The notes beneath the pieces are model-generated. The model was not told the origin of the DNA. It did no database searches and saw only the letters and a program-made list of their open reading frames with translations. Position numbers and translations under genes: made by a program. From contig NZ_JBEYXW010000001.1 of NCBI RefSeq assembly GCF_040645195.1, positions 62,001 through 126,000 of the forward strand: 64,000 nt of DNA. Reading direction: 5' to 3'. How positions within the stretch are numbered: the first letter of the stretch is position 1; each line of letters starts with the position of its first letter. The DNA is from Prauserella_A sp040645195 (GTDB lineage Bacteria; Actinomycetota; Actinomycetes; Mycobacteriales; Pseudonocardiaceae). Positions 1 to 7,634 of the stretch are shown here, in pieces.

Positions 1-233
1 AGCTTGCCGCCGAGTTCTGTGCTCTTCTGGCCGTAGGTGGTCACGCTGTTGCGGTACTTGCCGATCGCGTCGCTGTAGGGCGCGGCGACCCCCGACCACG
101 CATTACCGACCTGGCCCATGGACACGCCCGTCTCGATCTGGGAGCCCGCGGTGCTGAGCTCGCCACCTTCCTGGGTGTATGCCGAGCCGGCTGCGTTCAA
201 CTTGCCCGGATCGACTGTCTGTCCACCGGCCAT
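1..233 (-). CDS. WXG100-like type VII secretion protein, 3' end cut by window edge
   Basis: The reading frame starts at ATG (233-231), preceded by a GGGGGG-type ribosome binding site, and runs off the left edge after 77 codons. The N-terminus MAGGQTVDPGKL is followed by a predicted helix, a W-S-G turn near residue 48 and a second helix. This is the helix-turn-helix layout of WXG100/ESAT-6-like substrates exported by ESX systems. It lies downstream of glmM on the same strand and outside the main esx pair at 4755-5416, so it may be a separate substrate or the N-terminal module of a longer secreted protein. The visible part cannot decide this. Confidence 0.7.
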   Translation of the reverse strand, partial: MAGGQTVDPGKLNAAGSAYTQEGGELSTAGSQIETGVSMGQVGNAWSGVAAPYSDAIGKYRNSVTTYGQKSTELGGK

Positions 234-400
234 GGTTCCCCCCGCTCATGAGGCTGTGGTCGTGCTCGTCTCGACTCAGACGCGACCAGCCGGCATCCGG
301 TGCCGTCGCGAATGCACACAAAAACCTACAGGTCAGTGATTCATCGCGCACCGGAAAGGCAGGTTTACACCACGCTCGTCACCCCTGACCTCTACCCAAC

Positions 401-484
401 GGGCAACTCACGCGCCCGAAAGGGCAACTCGTGAGTCTGGGCGGGCAACTCACGGGCCTGGGCGGGCAACTCGCGATGCCGAGT
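401..484. repeat. Four tandem 21-bp imperfect repeats downstream of glmM
   Basis: Units start at 401, 422, 443 and 464, exactly 21 bp apart. Each begins GGGCAACTC followed by RYG, with a variable second half. The first junction also contains a small hairpin, gccc-gaaa-gggc (414-425). The array ends three bases before the glmM stop codon, so it forms the 3' flank of the glmM transcript. The rest of 234-486 holds only the upstream region of the WXG100-like gene. It may be a terminator-like or dispersed intergenic element; its function is unknown. Confidence 0.75.
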
Positions 485-486
485 CC

Positions 487-1821
487 CTATGCGACGGACG
501 CGACCACGCCGGCGAGGCGGTCGGCCACCGCCTGCGCGATGTCCTCGGCCTGCGCCTCGACCATGACGCGGACGAGCTGTTCGGTCCCCGACGGGCGCAG
601 CAGGACGCGGCCTTCGTCGCCGAGCTCGGTGCTGACCGCCTCCACCGCGTCCCGCACCGCGGGGGACGCGGCGACCGCGGCCTTGTCGGCCACCCGCACG
701 TTGACCAGCACCTGTGGCAGCCTGCGCATCACGCCGGCCAGCTCGGCCAGCGGCGTACCCGTCGCGGCGACCCGGCTCATCAGGCGCAGCGCGGTGAGCA
801 GACCATCGCCAGTCGTCGCGTGAGCCGGCAGCACGACGTGCCCGGACTGCTCGCCGCCGAGGGTGTAGCCACCCGCGCGCAGCTCCTCCAGCACATAGCG
901 GTCACCCACCGCCGTCGTGCGCAGCGTGATGTCGTGATCACGCATCGCCAGATGCAGACCGAGGTTGCTCATCACCGTGGCCACGAGAGTCTTCTCGGCG
1001 AGTTCGCCCGCCTCGACCATCGCGAGCGCGAGGATGGCCATGATCTGGTCGCCGTCGACCAGGGCACCGCCCGCGTCGACCGCGAGGCAGCGGTCGGCGT
1101 CACCGTCGTGCGCGATACCCAGGTCGGCACCGTGCTGGATCACCGCGGCGGCCAGCTGCTCGGGATGGGTGGAGCCGCAGTTGTCGTTGATGTTGATCCC
1201 GTCCGGCTCCGCGTGCAGGGCGATGACCTCGGCACCGGCCTTGCGGTATGCCTCGGGCGCGACCAGCGACGCGGCCCCGTTGGCGCAGTCGACCACCACC
1301 CGCAGGCCCGCAAGAGTATGCGGAGTGGCCTCGATCAGGTGCGTGGTGTAGCGGTCGAGCGCGTCGTCGAGGTCGGAGACGCGGCCGATCTGGGCGCCGG
1401 TGGGGCGGTTACCCGGCGCGTTCAGGCCCGCCTCGATCTCGTCCTCGATCCCGTCGGCGAGCTTGTGCCCGCCCGCGCCGAAGAGCTTGATGCCGTTGTC
1501 CGGCATCGCGTTGTGGGACGCGGAGATCATCACGCCGAGGTCCGCGGAGAGGTCACCAACGAGGTGGGCAACGGCAGGTGTGGGCAGCACGCCCACACGG
1601 ACCACATCGGCTCCGGCCGAGGCCAGCCCCGCGACAACGGCGGCCTCGAGCATCTCACCACTGGCTCGGGGATCCCTGCCGACGATCGCAACCGGCCGGT
1701 GCGATCGGTCGTGGGCGGCGAGCACCCGCGCCGCGCTGACGGCGATCGACATCGCCAGCTCGGGGGTGAGCTCGCCGTTGGCGAGGCCGCGTACTCCGTC
1801 GGTGCCGAAAAGGCGGGCCAT
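487..1821 (-). CDS. glmM: Phosphoglucosamine mutase GlmM
   Basis: GlmM interconverts glucosamine-6-phosphate and glucosamine-1-phosphate on the way to UDP-GlcNAc and peptidoglycan. The 444-residue product starts MARLFGTDGVRG, as the family does, and has its usual length. Visible motifs are the phosphoserine loop ISASHN (Ser102), the metal loop DGDADR (239-244), the sugar-binding GGEQSGH (322-328) and the phosphate-binding RPSGTEQ (409-415). The start at 1821 is chosen because GGAGG lies 8 nt upstream and the conserved N-terminus begins there; an in-frame ATG at 1881 would add 20 unconserved residues. It follows rplM-rpsI as in many actinobacteria, but a terminator separates them, so it probably has its own promoter between 1822 and 2012. 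Confidence 0.98.
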   Translation of the reverse strand: MARLFGTDGVRGLANGELTPELAMSIAVSAARVLAAHDRSHRPVAIVGRDPRASGEMLEAAVVAGLASAGADVVRVGVLPTPAVAHLVGDLSADLGVMISASHNAMPDNGIKLFGAGGHKLADGIEDEIEAGLNAPGNRPTGAQIGRVSDLDDALDRYTTHLIEATPHTLAGLRVVVDCANGAASLVAPEAYRKAGAEVIALHAEPDGININDNCGSTHPEQLAAAVIQHGADLGIAHDGDADRCLAVDAGGALVDGDQIMAILALAMVEAGELAEKTLVATVMSNLGLHLAMRDHDITLRTTAVGDRYVLEELRAGGYTLGGEQSGHVVLPAHATTGDGLLTALRLMSRVAATGTPLAELAGVMRRLPQVLVNVRVADKAAVAASPAVRDAVEAVSTELGDEGRVLLRPSGTEQLVRVMVEAQAEDIAQAVADRLAGVVASVA

Positions 1822-2012
1822 GTCCTCGACCTCCGTGTCTGTAGGAGCCGCCGGTATCCCGCACCGCCCGCACTCCACCACTGTCTACCGGTGAGCGCCC
1901 CACAACCTAGTGGCCGTCACCTTTTACCCATAGACCAGCACGTTCAGCCCTGGATAACGCCCCGGCGCAAAAGTGAGCCTGCGAACTCAACCGCAGGTAG
2001 GCCGAAACGCGC

Positions 2013-2046
2013 GAGGCGCCCATCCTGGAAGTCGGATGGGCGCCTC
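2013..2046 (-). terminator. Terminator of rplM-rpsI
   Basis: A perfect 13-bp stem (2013-2025 with 2034-2046) encloses an 8-nt loop, 21 bp downstream of the rpsI stop codon. There is no long U-run, which is common for actinobacterial hairpin terminators. Confidence 0.8.
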
Positions 2047-2066
2047 GGTGCGTTGCTGGTGGCGCG

Positions 2067-2579
2067 TCAGCGCTTGCTGTACTGCGGAGCCTTGCGCGCC
2101 TTCTTGAGGCCGTACTTCTTGCGCTCGGTGGCACGGGCGTCGCGGGTCAGGAAGCCCGCCTTCTTCAGCGCAGGGCGGTCGTCACCGTCGATCTCGGCGA
2201 GCGCACGGGCGATCGCGAGCCGCAGCGCACCGGCCTGGCCGGAGGTGCCGCCGCCGCCGAGGTTGGCGAAGACGTCGAACGAGTCCGGCTTGTCGACGGT
2301 GGCCAGCGGCTCACGGATGAGCTGCTGGTGCACCTTGTTCGGGAAGTACTGCTCGAGGGACTTGCCGTTGAGCTTGAACTTGCCGGAGCCGGGCACGAGC
2401 CGCACCCTGACGACGGCTTCCTTGCGCCGGCCGACCGTTTGCGCGGTGCCACCGGCAGCACGCGACGGCCTCGGCGCCGCCGGCGTCTCGCTGGTCACGG
2501 CCACCTCGGTGGCGGTGACGGCGGCGGTGGCCGTCTCGGTGGCGGTCTCGGTGCTGGTCACAGACTGTTCCTCACTCAC
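2067..2579 (-). CDS. rpsI: 30S ribosomal protein S9
   Basis: S9 sits in the 30S head, where its C-terminal tail contacts P-site tRNA. The product is 170 residues. The S9 fold starts near residue 47 (QTVGRRKEAVVRV) and the protein ends in the conserved YSKR tail. The first 45 or so residues are a Thr/Ala/Glu-rich extension typical of actinobacterial S9. The GTG start overlaps the rplM stop by four bases (GTGA), so the two genes are translationally coupled. Confidence 0.98.
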   Translation of the reverse strand: MSEEQSVTSTETATETATAAVTATEVAVTSETPAAPRPSRAAGGTAQTVGRRKEAVVRVRLVPGSGKFKLNGKSLEQYFPNKVHQQLIREPLATVDKPDSFDVFANLGGGGTSGQAGALRLAIARALAEIDGDDRPALKKAGFLTRDARATERKKYGLKKARKAPQYSKR

Positions 2580-3028
2580 TGGGTCACCTGAGCGATCTTG
2601 GTGATCTCGTGGGGCTGCGGCTTCTGCGCGGCGTGCGGGTGCTCCGGCCCGGCGTAGACCTTGAGCTTCTTCGCCTGGGCGCGGCCCAGCTTGTTCTTCG
2701 GCAGCATGCCCTTGACGACCTTCTCGACCAGCCGCTCGGGGCGGGTCTCGAGCAGCTCGCCGAAGGAGCGCTTACGCAGACCGCCGGGGTAGCCGCTGTG
2801 CCGGTAGGCGAACTTCTGCTCGCGCTTGTTACCGGTGAGCGCCACCTTGCCGGCGTTGACGATGATGACGAAGTCACCAGTGTCCACGTGCGGGGCAAAG
2901 GTCGGCTTGTGCTTGCCGCGCAGCAGCGTGGCGACCTCGGTCGCGAGCCGGCCGAGCACGACATCCTCGGCGTCGATCACGTGCCAGGCACGGGTGACAT
3001 CGCCAGGCTTGGGGCTGTACGTGGGCAA
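2576..3028 (-). CDS. rplM: 50S ribosomal protein L13
   Basis: L13 is an early-assembly 50S protein. The 150-residue product begins MPTYSPKPGDVTRAW, the normal actinobacterial start, and contains VLGRLAT and the KHKPTFAPHVDTGD core. Initiation is at TTG, with GAGGTAG about 7 nt upstream; no ATG or GTG fits the conserved start. It is the first gene of the rplM-rpsI operon and diverges from the lipoprotein gene at 3213. A tiny ORF (ATG at 3051, five codons, stopping four bases before the TTG) precedes it and may or may not be used. Confidence 0.98.
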   Translation of the reverse strand: MPTYSPKPGDVTRAWHVIDAEDVVLGRLATEVATLLRGKHKPTFAPHVDTGDFVIIVNAGKVALTGNKREQKFAYRHSGYPGGLRKRSFGELLETRPERLVEKVVKGMLPKNKLGRAQAKKLKVYAGPEHPHAAQKPQPHEITKIAQVTQ

Positions 3029-3098
3029 GGGTCTACCTCGTCGTCAACATTGCTTGTGGGGTCAGTGCGGGCCGAGCGCGGACGCTCGTGTGCACAAC

Positions 3099-3127
3099 AG
3101 CTTACGAAGATACCCCCTCGTCCCGAA
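3099..3127 (-). promoter_or_regulatory. Candidate promoter of rplM-rpsI
   Basis: On the minus strand TTCGGG (3127-3122) and TAAGCT (3104-3099) are 17 bp apart and lie about 70 bp upstream of the rplM start. The -10 fits TANNNT; the -35 is weak. Confidence 0.4.
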
Positions 3128-3212
3128 GAGGGTGAAGGCGGGGTGGGGGCGGTCTGGCCATACTAGTGTCTCCGGCAGCGTGCTGCGATGAGACTCTCCG
3201 GGGGACCAGTAA

Positions 3213-4124
3213 ATGACACAGTGGCTCAGGCTGTCGCGACGGCGGCGGTTGCGGACTCTCGTCGCGCTCGGTGCCGTGCTGACCTTGACCACCGCCTGCA
3301 GCAGCGGACGACCGGGCACCGCCATCCCCGACGGCGACGCCGCCGCCGAGTACGTCAGCGCGAAGTTCTCCGCCACGCTCGAAGGTCTGGCCAACGACCT
3401 GTCGGCCGACGAACCACGCAAGAGCACCCACCGGTCCTACACACGCATCGACGACAAGAAGGCCGACGTCACGCTCACGGCGATCCAGGTCCGTAGCCCG
3501 CCGTCACGGCTGTACAAGAACCACTCCAACCGCGACTCCTCCGACTACCGGGACTACTTCCACCCCGCGGGCAGCGATGTCGAGTACACACTGCTCGGAC
3601 CGGTGTACTCGAGCCTCGCGCCCACGCAGTGGGTGTCGATGCCCTACGAGGACGCCGGGTACGGCATCTGCTTCTGGGGCGGCTACATCACGGTGTGCCG
3701 GATGCTCGACACCGTCAGCGCGTCGCTGGAGAACCGGCACGCCGCGAAGGAGGCGAAGAGCCTGCAGGACGGCAGCACCGAGCTCACCGCGGAGGTGACA
3801 CTGCGGGAGTTCATCGAGCAGCGGGTGGTCGTGTTGCCCGACTGGGTGCTCGAGCAGATCACCGGGGAGATGCGCGACGGCATCATCAACACCCGGATCG
3901 CGCTCGACCCGCAGGGCAAGCTCACCGAGATCGAGATGAAGGGGCTGATCTCCGCGGACGGCCACGAGATCGAGATCAACGAGCACTACCAGGTGCTCGA
4001 TCCGCCGACCGAGGAAGAGCTGCCGAAGGTGCCCCCTGCCGACCAGGTGACCGCGCTGACCACCGACGAGCAGGTCGACGACTACTACGACCGGATGGGC
4101 GAGATCACCAGTGCCGGAGGCTAG
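3213..4124 (+). CDS. Predicted lipoprotein of unknown function
   Basis: The 303-residue product begins with a positively charged stretch (residues 1-14), a hydrophobic core and a TTAC lipobox-like site with Cys29, so it is probably a lipoprotein anchored outside the membrane. The mature part has no motif I recognise and contains two nearby cysteines in YGICFWGGYITVC. The ATG at 3213 follows GGGGGA at a suitable distance. It is transcribed away from rplM and is followed 33 bp later by a DUF4333 gene. The two interrupt the otherwise ESX-4-like order between rplM and the esx genes, so a link to secretion or envelope function is possible but only positional. Confidence 0.75.
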   Translation: MTQWLRLSRRRRLRTLVALGAVLTLTTACSSGRPGTAIPDGDAAAEYVSAKFSATLEGLANDLSADEPRKSTHRSYTRIDDKKADVTLTAIQVRSPPSRLYKNHSNRDSSDYRDYFHPAGSDVEYTLLGPVYSSLAPTQWVSMPYEDAGYGICFWGGYITVCRMLDTVSASLENRHAAKEAKSLQDGSTELTAEVTLREFIEQRVVVLPDWVLEQITGEMRDGIINTRIALDPQGKLTEIEMKGLISADGHEIEINEHYQVLDPPTEEELPKVPPADQVTALTTDEQVDDYYDRMGEITSAGG

Positions 4125-4157
4125 GGCGCACGATCACGCGCGGACGAGGGGAATCCG

Positions 4158-4688
4158 ATGACACAGCCACCCGGCCAGCCACAGGGCTGGTGGCAGCCGC
4201 CGCAACAGGGGCAGCACTACCCTGCACCTGGCCAGCAGCCGCCGAACTACCAGGCACCTGGCCAACAGCCGGCGCATCCACAGGCACCGCGGCAGCCCGC
4301 CGGCTTCGGCGGAACATTCCAGTCGCAGTACGGCGGGCTCGGCGCCTTCGGCGACGTCGCACCACCGAAACGCCGCAAGCTCGGCAAGCCGCTTTTGATC
4401 GGCGCCATCGTCGTGGTGCTGCTCGCCGGTGGCGGTATCGCGGCGTGGTTACTCGGCGCCTTCCGCGGCGACGTGCTCGAACAGCGGTCGCTGCAGACCG
4501 GCGTCGCGACGGTGCTGCGCGACAGCTACGGCGAGCACGACGTGACGAACGTGCAGTGCCCGGCCGACCAACAGGTCCAGACCGGTCACACCTTCGAGTG
4601 CACGGTCGAGATCGGCGGGCAGCGCAGGGCGGTCTCGATCCGGGTACTCAACGACAAGCCGGAGTTCGAGGTCGGCGCTCCCAAGTAG
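4158..4688 (+). CDS. DUF4333 membrane protein with Pro/Gln-rich N-terminus
   Basis: The 176-residue protein has a disordered P/Q/G-rich N-terminus (1-70), one transmembrane helix (about 79-101) after a KRRK stop-transfer-like cluster, and a C-terminal extracytoplasmic domain. That domain has two cysteines (Cys134, Cys148) in the pattern of DUF4333, a small domain common in actinobacterial envelope proteins. The cytoplasm-facing P/Q-rich tail is typical of actinobacterial membrane proteins. It lies 33 bp after the lipoprotein gene, probably in one transcript, and ends at a bidirectional terminator facing the esx genes. No function can be assigned. Confidence 0.8.
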   Translation: MTQPPGQPQGWWQPPQQGQHYPAPGQQPPNYQAPGQQPAHPQAPRQPAGFGGTFQSQYGGLGAFGDVAPPKRRKLGKPLLIGAIVVVLLAGGGIAAWLLGAFRGDVLEQRSLQTGVATVLRDSYGEHDVTNVQCPADQQVQTGHTFECTVEIGGQRRAVSIRVLNDKPEFEVGAPK

Positions 4689-4700
4689 ACATCCACAAAC

Positions 4701-4737
4701 GAATGCGGGCCCGGCCACTGTGGCCGGGCCCGCATTC
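4701..4737. terminator. Bidirectional terminator between DUF4333 gene and esx genes
   Basis: A perfect 17-bp stem with a 3-nt loop (4701-4717 / 4721-4737) lies between two convergent genes, 12 bp from one stop codon and 17 bp from the other. Confidence 0.85.
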
Positions 4738-4754
4738 ACGCGCGTACGCGCCGA

Positions 4755-5042
4755 TCAGAACATCCCCTGGATGCCCTTGTCGGTCGACTGGTAGCCGTCG
4801 GCGATCTGCGGCAGCGCGGTCGCGATCTGAGCCAGCACCTGCTTCATCTCGTCGAGCGAGGTGTTCCACTGGTTCTGCACGTCCTGCCAGGCCGCCATCG
4901 CGTCACCGGACCAGCTGTCGGTCAGCGGGGCCAGGCGGGCCTTCAGGTCCTCGAACAGCGCGTCCAGCTCCGAGCCGGTCTTGGTGCAGTCCTCGGCGGC
5001 GGTGTGAATGGTGTTGTAATCAACAACGATGCCCTCAGGCAT
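4755..5042 (-). CDS. WXG100 secreted protein, EsxA/EsxT-like
   Basis: This is a 95-residue ESAT-6-family protein, normally exported as a heterodimer with its neighbour through the type VII (ESX) channel. The helical hairpin has W44-S-G46 at the turn and a C-terminus ending in GMF, like ESAT-6. It also carries Y84-QST-D88, the YxxxD/E export signal usually found on only one partner. GGAGGG precedes the ATG. Position matches esxT of the M. tuberculosis ESX-4 locus, next to the esxU-like gene and on the rplM side. It is probably co-transcribed with the upstream esx gene, 56 bp away. Confidence 0.9.
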   Translation of the reverse strand: MPEGIVVDYNTIHTAAEDCTKTGSELDALFEDLKARLAPLTDSWSGDAMAAWQDVQNQWNTSLDEMKQVLAQIATALPQIADGYQSTDKGIQGMF

Positions 5043-5098
5043 TTTTCCCTCCGTGAAGTCGTAGAGTTCGAAGAATTCAGGTCAGCGAGAAAGCAGAA

Positions 5099-5416
5099 TC
5101 AGAGTCCGCCGAGCGTGTTGCCGATGCTGCTGATAGCGGAGTTCTGCTCCTCTTCAGCCTGCTGGTACTTCACACCGGACTGCTGGAGCAGCTCACCGAT
5201 GTTGGCGAGCGCCTCGTTCAGCTTCCGGGTCTTCTCGTCGAAGGCCGCCATGACGTTGTTGAACGCCTTCGCCGCCTCGCCCTGCCAGCCGGCCTGCGTG
5301 GCCTCGATGTTGCTGCGGAGCGTGTTGAGGTTCTGGTCCATCGACCCCTTGATCTGGTCGACGTCCTGGTACGCCTGCTGGAACTGCTCCGGTGTCCCGG
5401 TGAAACCGCCTGCCAT
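5099..5416 (-). CDS. WXG100 secreted protein, EsxB/EsxU-like
   Basis: This 105-residue WXG100 protein is the likely partner of the 95-residue protein downstream. It has W44-Q-G46 at the hairpin turn and Y84-QQA-E88 near the C-terminus, fitting the YxxxD/E signal read by the EccC ATPase. The start at MAGGFTGTPEQF follows a GGGGGT site; upstream in-frame starts would add 54 residues foreign to the family. Its length equals that of M. tuberculosis EsxU and its position is the same. The 274-bp gap before it (5417-5690) probably carries an esx promoter, but I found no convincing -35/-10 pair there. Confidence 0.9.
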   Translation of the reverse strand: MAGGFTGTPEQFQQAYQDVDQIKGSMDQNLNTLRSNIEATQAGWQGEAAKAFNNVMAAFDEKTRKLNEALANIGELLQQSGVKYQQAEEEQNSAISSIGNTLGGL

Positions 5417-5690
5417 CGGAGGTAACCCCCTTCGTTTGTGAATTGGCCCGTACTTCGTCCGTACTGGCCCTACGACGGAGACATTGCCATGCGCGGTTCC
5501 CGGTTGTCGCGGTATGGCCTCAAGTAGTTGCGACCGTGAATGCTCCACATCGGAACCCACTGGTCCAGCCCGCCACAACGACTAGGCGAACCGGTCCCGA
5601 AAACCCCTGTGCCGCAACCGTTTTCCGCACATTCAGTGAACTGCGCACCCCCGCCGGAACCCATTCGTTCACCCGGATGAGGTAATGCGG

Positions 5691-7571
5691 TCAATTGGTG
5701 AACTCGAGGGTGCGCACGACCTGCTCACACGCCGTCTGTACCCGCTGCGGGTTGGCAGCCTCCTGACAGCCGATGCTCACCTGGGCGTCGTCGTGGGCGA
5801 GGACGTACCAGTTGACCGTCGCGGCCGACTTCGTCTCGACGTAGTGGATCGTGTCCCGGCCGGCGAACTGGTGGTTCTCCTGGAAGTTGCCGTACCGGTC
5901 GGGATACTCCGCTGCCGCCTGGCGCAGCACACCGACCAGCCGGTCGCGTTCGGCGGACCCGTTGTAGGACAGGACGAACTCCTGCACGACCACGAGATCG
6001 TCGCCGTCCTGTGCGTTGCCGGGCTTGACGACCACCTGCCGGTCGGCGACGTTGTCGCCCGTCTGCGTCCAGTCCGACGGCGCGACGAACTTGTACGAGT
6101 ACTGGGCAAATGTGCGGCCCTCAGGTGGCGGCGGCACGTCATCGCGGAGTACGAACACGAGCGCGGTAGTAGCCGCGGCCACCAGCACGAACGCGCCGGC
6201 GACCAGCCACCACACGCGGGTGCGCCTGCGCGCGGGCTTGGCCGGAGCCGGGGCCTGCGGGCGGCGCGGCGACGGCAGACCAGCGCCGGGGCGCGCGGGA
6301 GCGGCCGGGCGCGCGGGCCGTGGCGCACCGGACACCGGACGCGCGGGCCGCGCACCGAAGTCAGGGCGCGCGACCACTTTGGTGCGCTGGTCGTGCACGG
6401 GCACGCCACCCGGCCGCGCCGGTGCACTGCCTGGCAGCGCACGGGTCCGGTCCGGGATGAGCTGCACAGCACGCAACGCACCGCGAGCGACCACGGTTTC
6501 TGGTTGATCGAGAGTGGTGGGGACCATTCCGCTGCGCTCGTGCACCAGGCGCGACACCATTGGTATCCGGCTCGAACCACCGACCAGGAAGATCGCCGTG
6601 AGCTGGCGCGGGCGCAGGCCGGCCGCCTCGACGGTCGCCACGGTCAACTCGGCCGCACCGGCCAACGGCGTCGCCACGAGGCGCTCGAGGTCCTCACGCG
6701 TCACGTGCGCGTCGGCGAACGGCGGCGGCATCGGCACATCCGTGTAGGCGTGGCGGGACAACGTTTCCTTGGCGCCGCGGATGTCCTGTCGCAGCACACG
6801 GCGCCGCCGCCGGTCGGTCAACTCGCGGCCCTGGACCAACTGCTCCCATGCCTCGGGGTCGGCCGCCGACACCAGCGAGCCCACGTGTTCGAGCAGCGCC
6901 TGGTCGATGTCGGCGCCACCGAAGCTGGGGTCTCCTTTGGTCGCCAGCACCTCGAAACCGGCACGCCTGCCTGCCGCTGACGCGCGGCGCACGACGCTGA
7001 CGTCGATGGTGCCGCCGCCGAGGTCCAGCACCGCGAGCGTGTCACCGGGCTTGCCGCTGAGCTCGACCGTGCGCTCCTGGTTCACCTCGGTCGGGGAGAA
7101 CGTCGCCGCGTGGAACACCGCCGCCGCAACAGGTTCCGGTACGAGCGCCACCTCGCGCGCAAGCTGGGCGGCGGCCTGGCGGAGCAACCGGGTCCGCATC
7201 GCGCCCCAGTCGGCGGGATGGGTGAGCACCAGCAAAGCGACCTCGGCGCCCGCGGCCAGCCTGCGGGCTTCGCCCACCGCGCGGGCCAGCACCGCGTGCA
7301 CCACGTTGACGACCGGCAGGACCGAATCGCCGAGCAGCAGCTCACCCTCGTCGATCCGGCGCTTCGGGTTGGGCTCGAACCGTGCCGGGTCCACGGCCGC
7401 CTGCCGCTCGGCCTCCTGCCCGACGAACAACGTGCCGTCCGAGGCGGCATAGACCGCCGAGGACATCAGCGGCTGCCCGTCGATCACCACGACCTGCGGC
7501 TCACGACCGTTCACCGAGGCGACCACACAGGTGCTCGATGTCCCGAAGTCCACGGCCACCCGCAAGGTCAC
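5691..7571 (-). CDS. Type VII secretion-associated protein, Rv3446c family (Hsp70-fold plus membrane and exported domain)
   Basis: The 626-residue protein begins with an actin/Hsp70-type ATPase domain: VDFGTSSTCVV near residue 7, LDLGGGTIDVS near 185 and FLVGGSSRIPM near 347. It lacks a DnaK substrate-binding domain. An Ala/Pro/Arg-rich linker (about 390-450) leads to one transmembrane helix (about 453-476) and an exported C-terminal domain of the kind found in the Rv3446c family. It sits between eccC and the esx genes exactly as in ESX-4 loci, 63 bp after eccC, and is probably an accessory subunit. Whether it hydrolyses ATP is unknown. Confidence 0.9.
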   Translation of the reverse strand: MTLRVAVDFGTSSTCVVASVNGREPQVVVIDGQPLMSSAVYAASDGTLFVGQEAERQAAVDPARFEPNPKRRIDEGELLLGDSVLPVVNVVHAVLARAVGEARRLAAGAEVALLVLTHPADWGAMRTRLLRQAAAQLAREVALVPEPVAAAVFHAATFSPTEVNQERTVELSGKPGDTLAVLDLGGGTIDVSVVRRASAAGRRAGFEVLATKGDPSFGGADIDQALLEHVGSLVSAADPEAWEQLVQGRELTDRRRRRVLRQDIRGAKETLSRHAYTDVPMPPPFADAHVTREDLERLVATPLAGAAELTVATVEAAGLRPRQLTAIFLVGGSSRIPMVSRLVHERSGMVPTTLDQPETVVARGALRAVQLIPDRTRALPGSAPARPGGVPVHDQRTKVVARPDFGARPARPVSGAPRPARPAAPARPGAGLPSPRRPQAPAPAKPARRRTRVWWLVAGAFVLVAAATTALVFVLRDDVPPPPEGRTFAQYSYKFVAPSDWTQTGDNVADRQVVVKPGNAQDGDDLVVVQEFVLSYNGSAERDRLVGVLRQAAAEYPDRYGNFQENHQFAGRDTIHYVETKSAATVNWYVLAHDDAQVSIGCQEAANPQRVQTACEQVVRTLEFTN

Positions 7572-7634
7572 CAGCTGCTCCCGCTAATCATCGACACATC
7601 GGGAGCCACTTTGTCACCACTCCCCCGAGTAGCG

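Noticed and set aside
820..2604. 594-codon plus-strand frame over glmM and rpsI
   Set aside because: It is an antisense artefact spanning two genes and the terminator between them.
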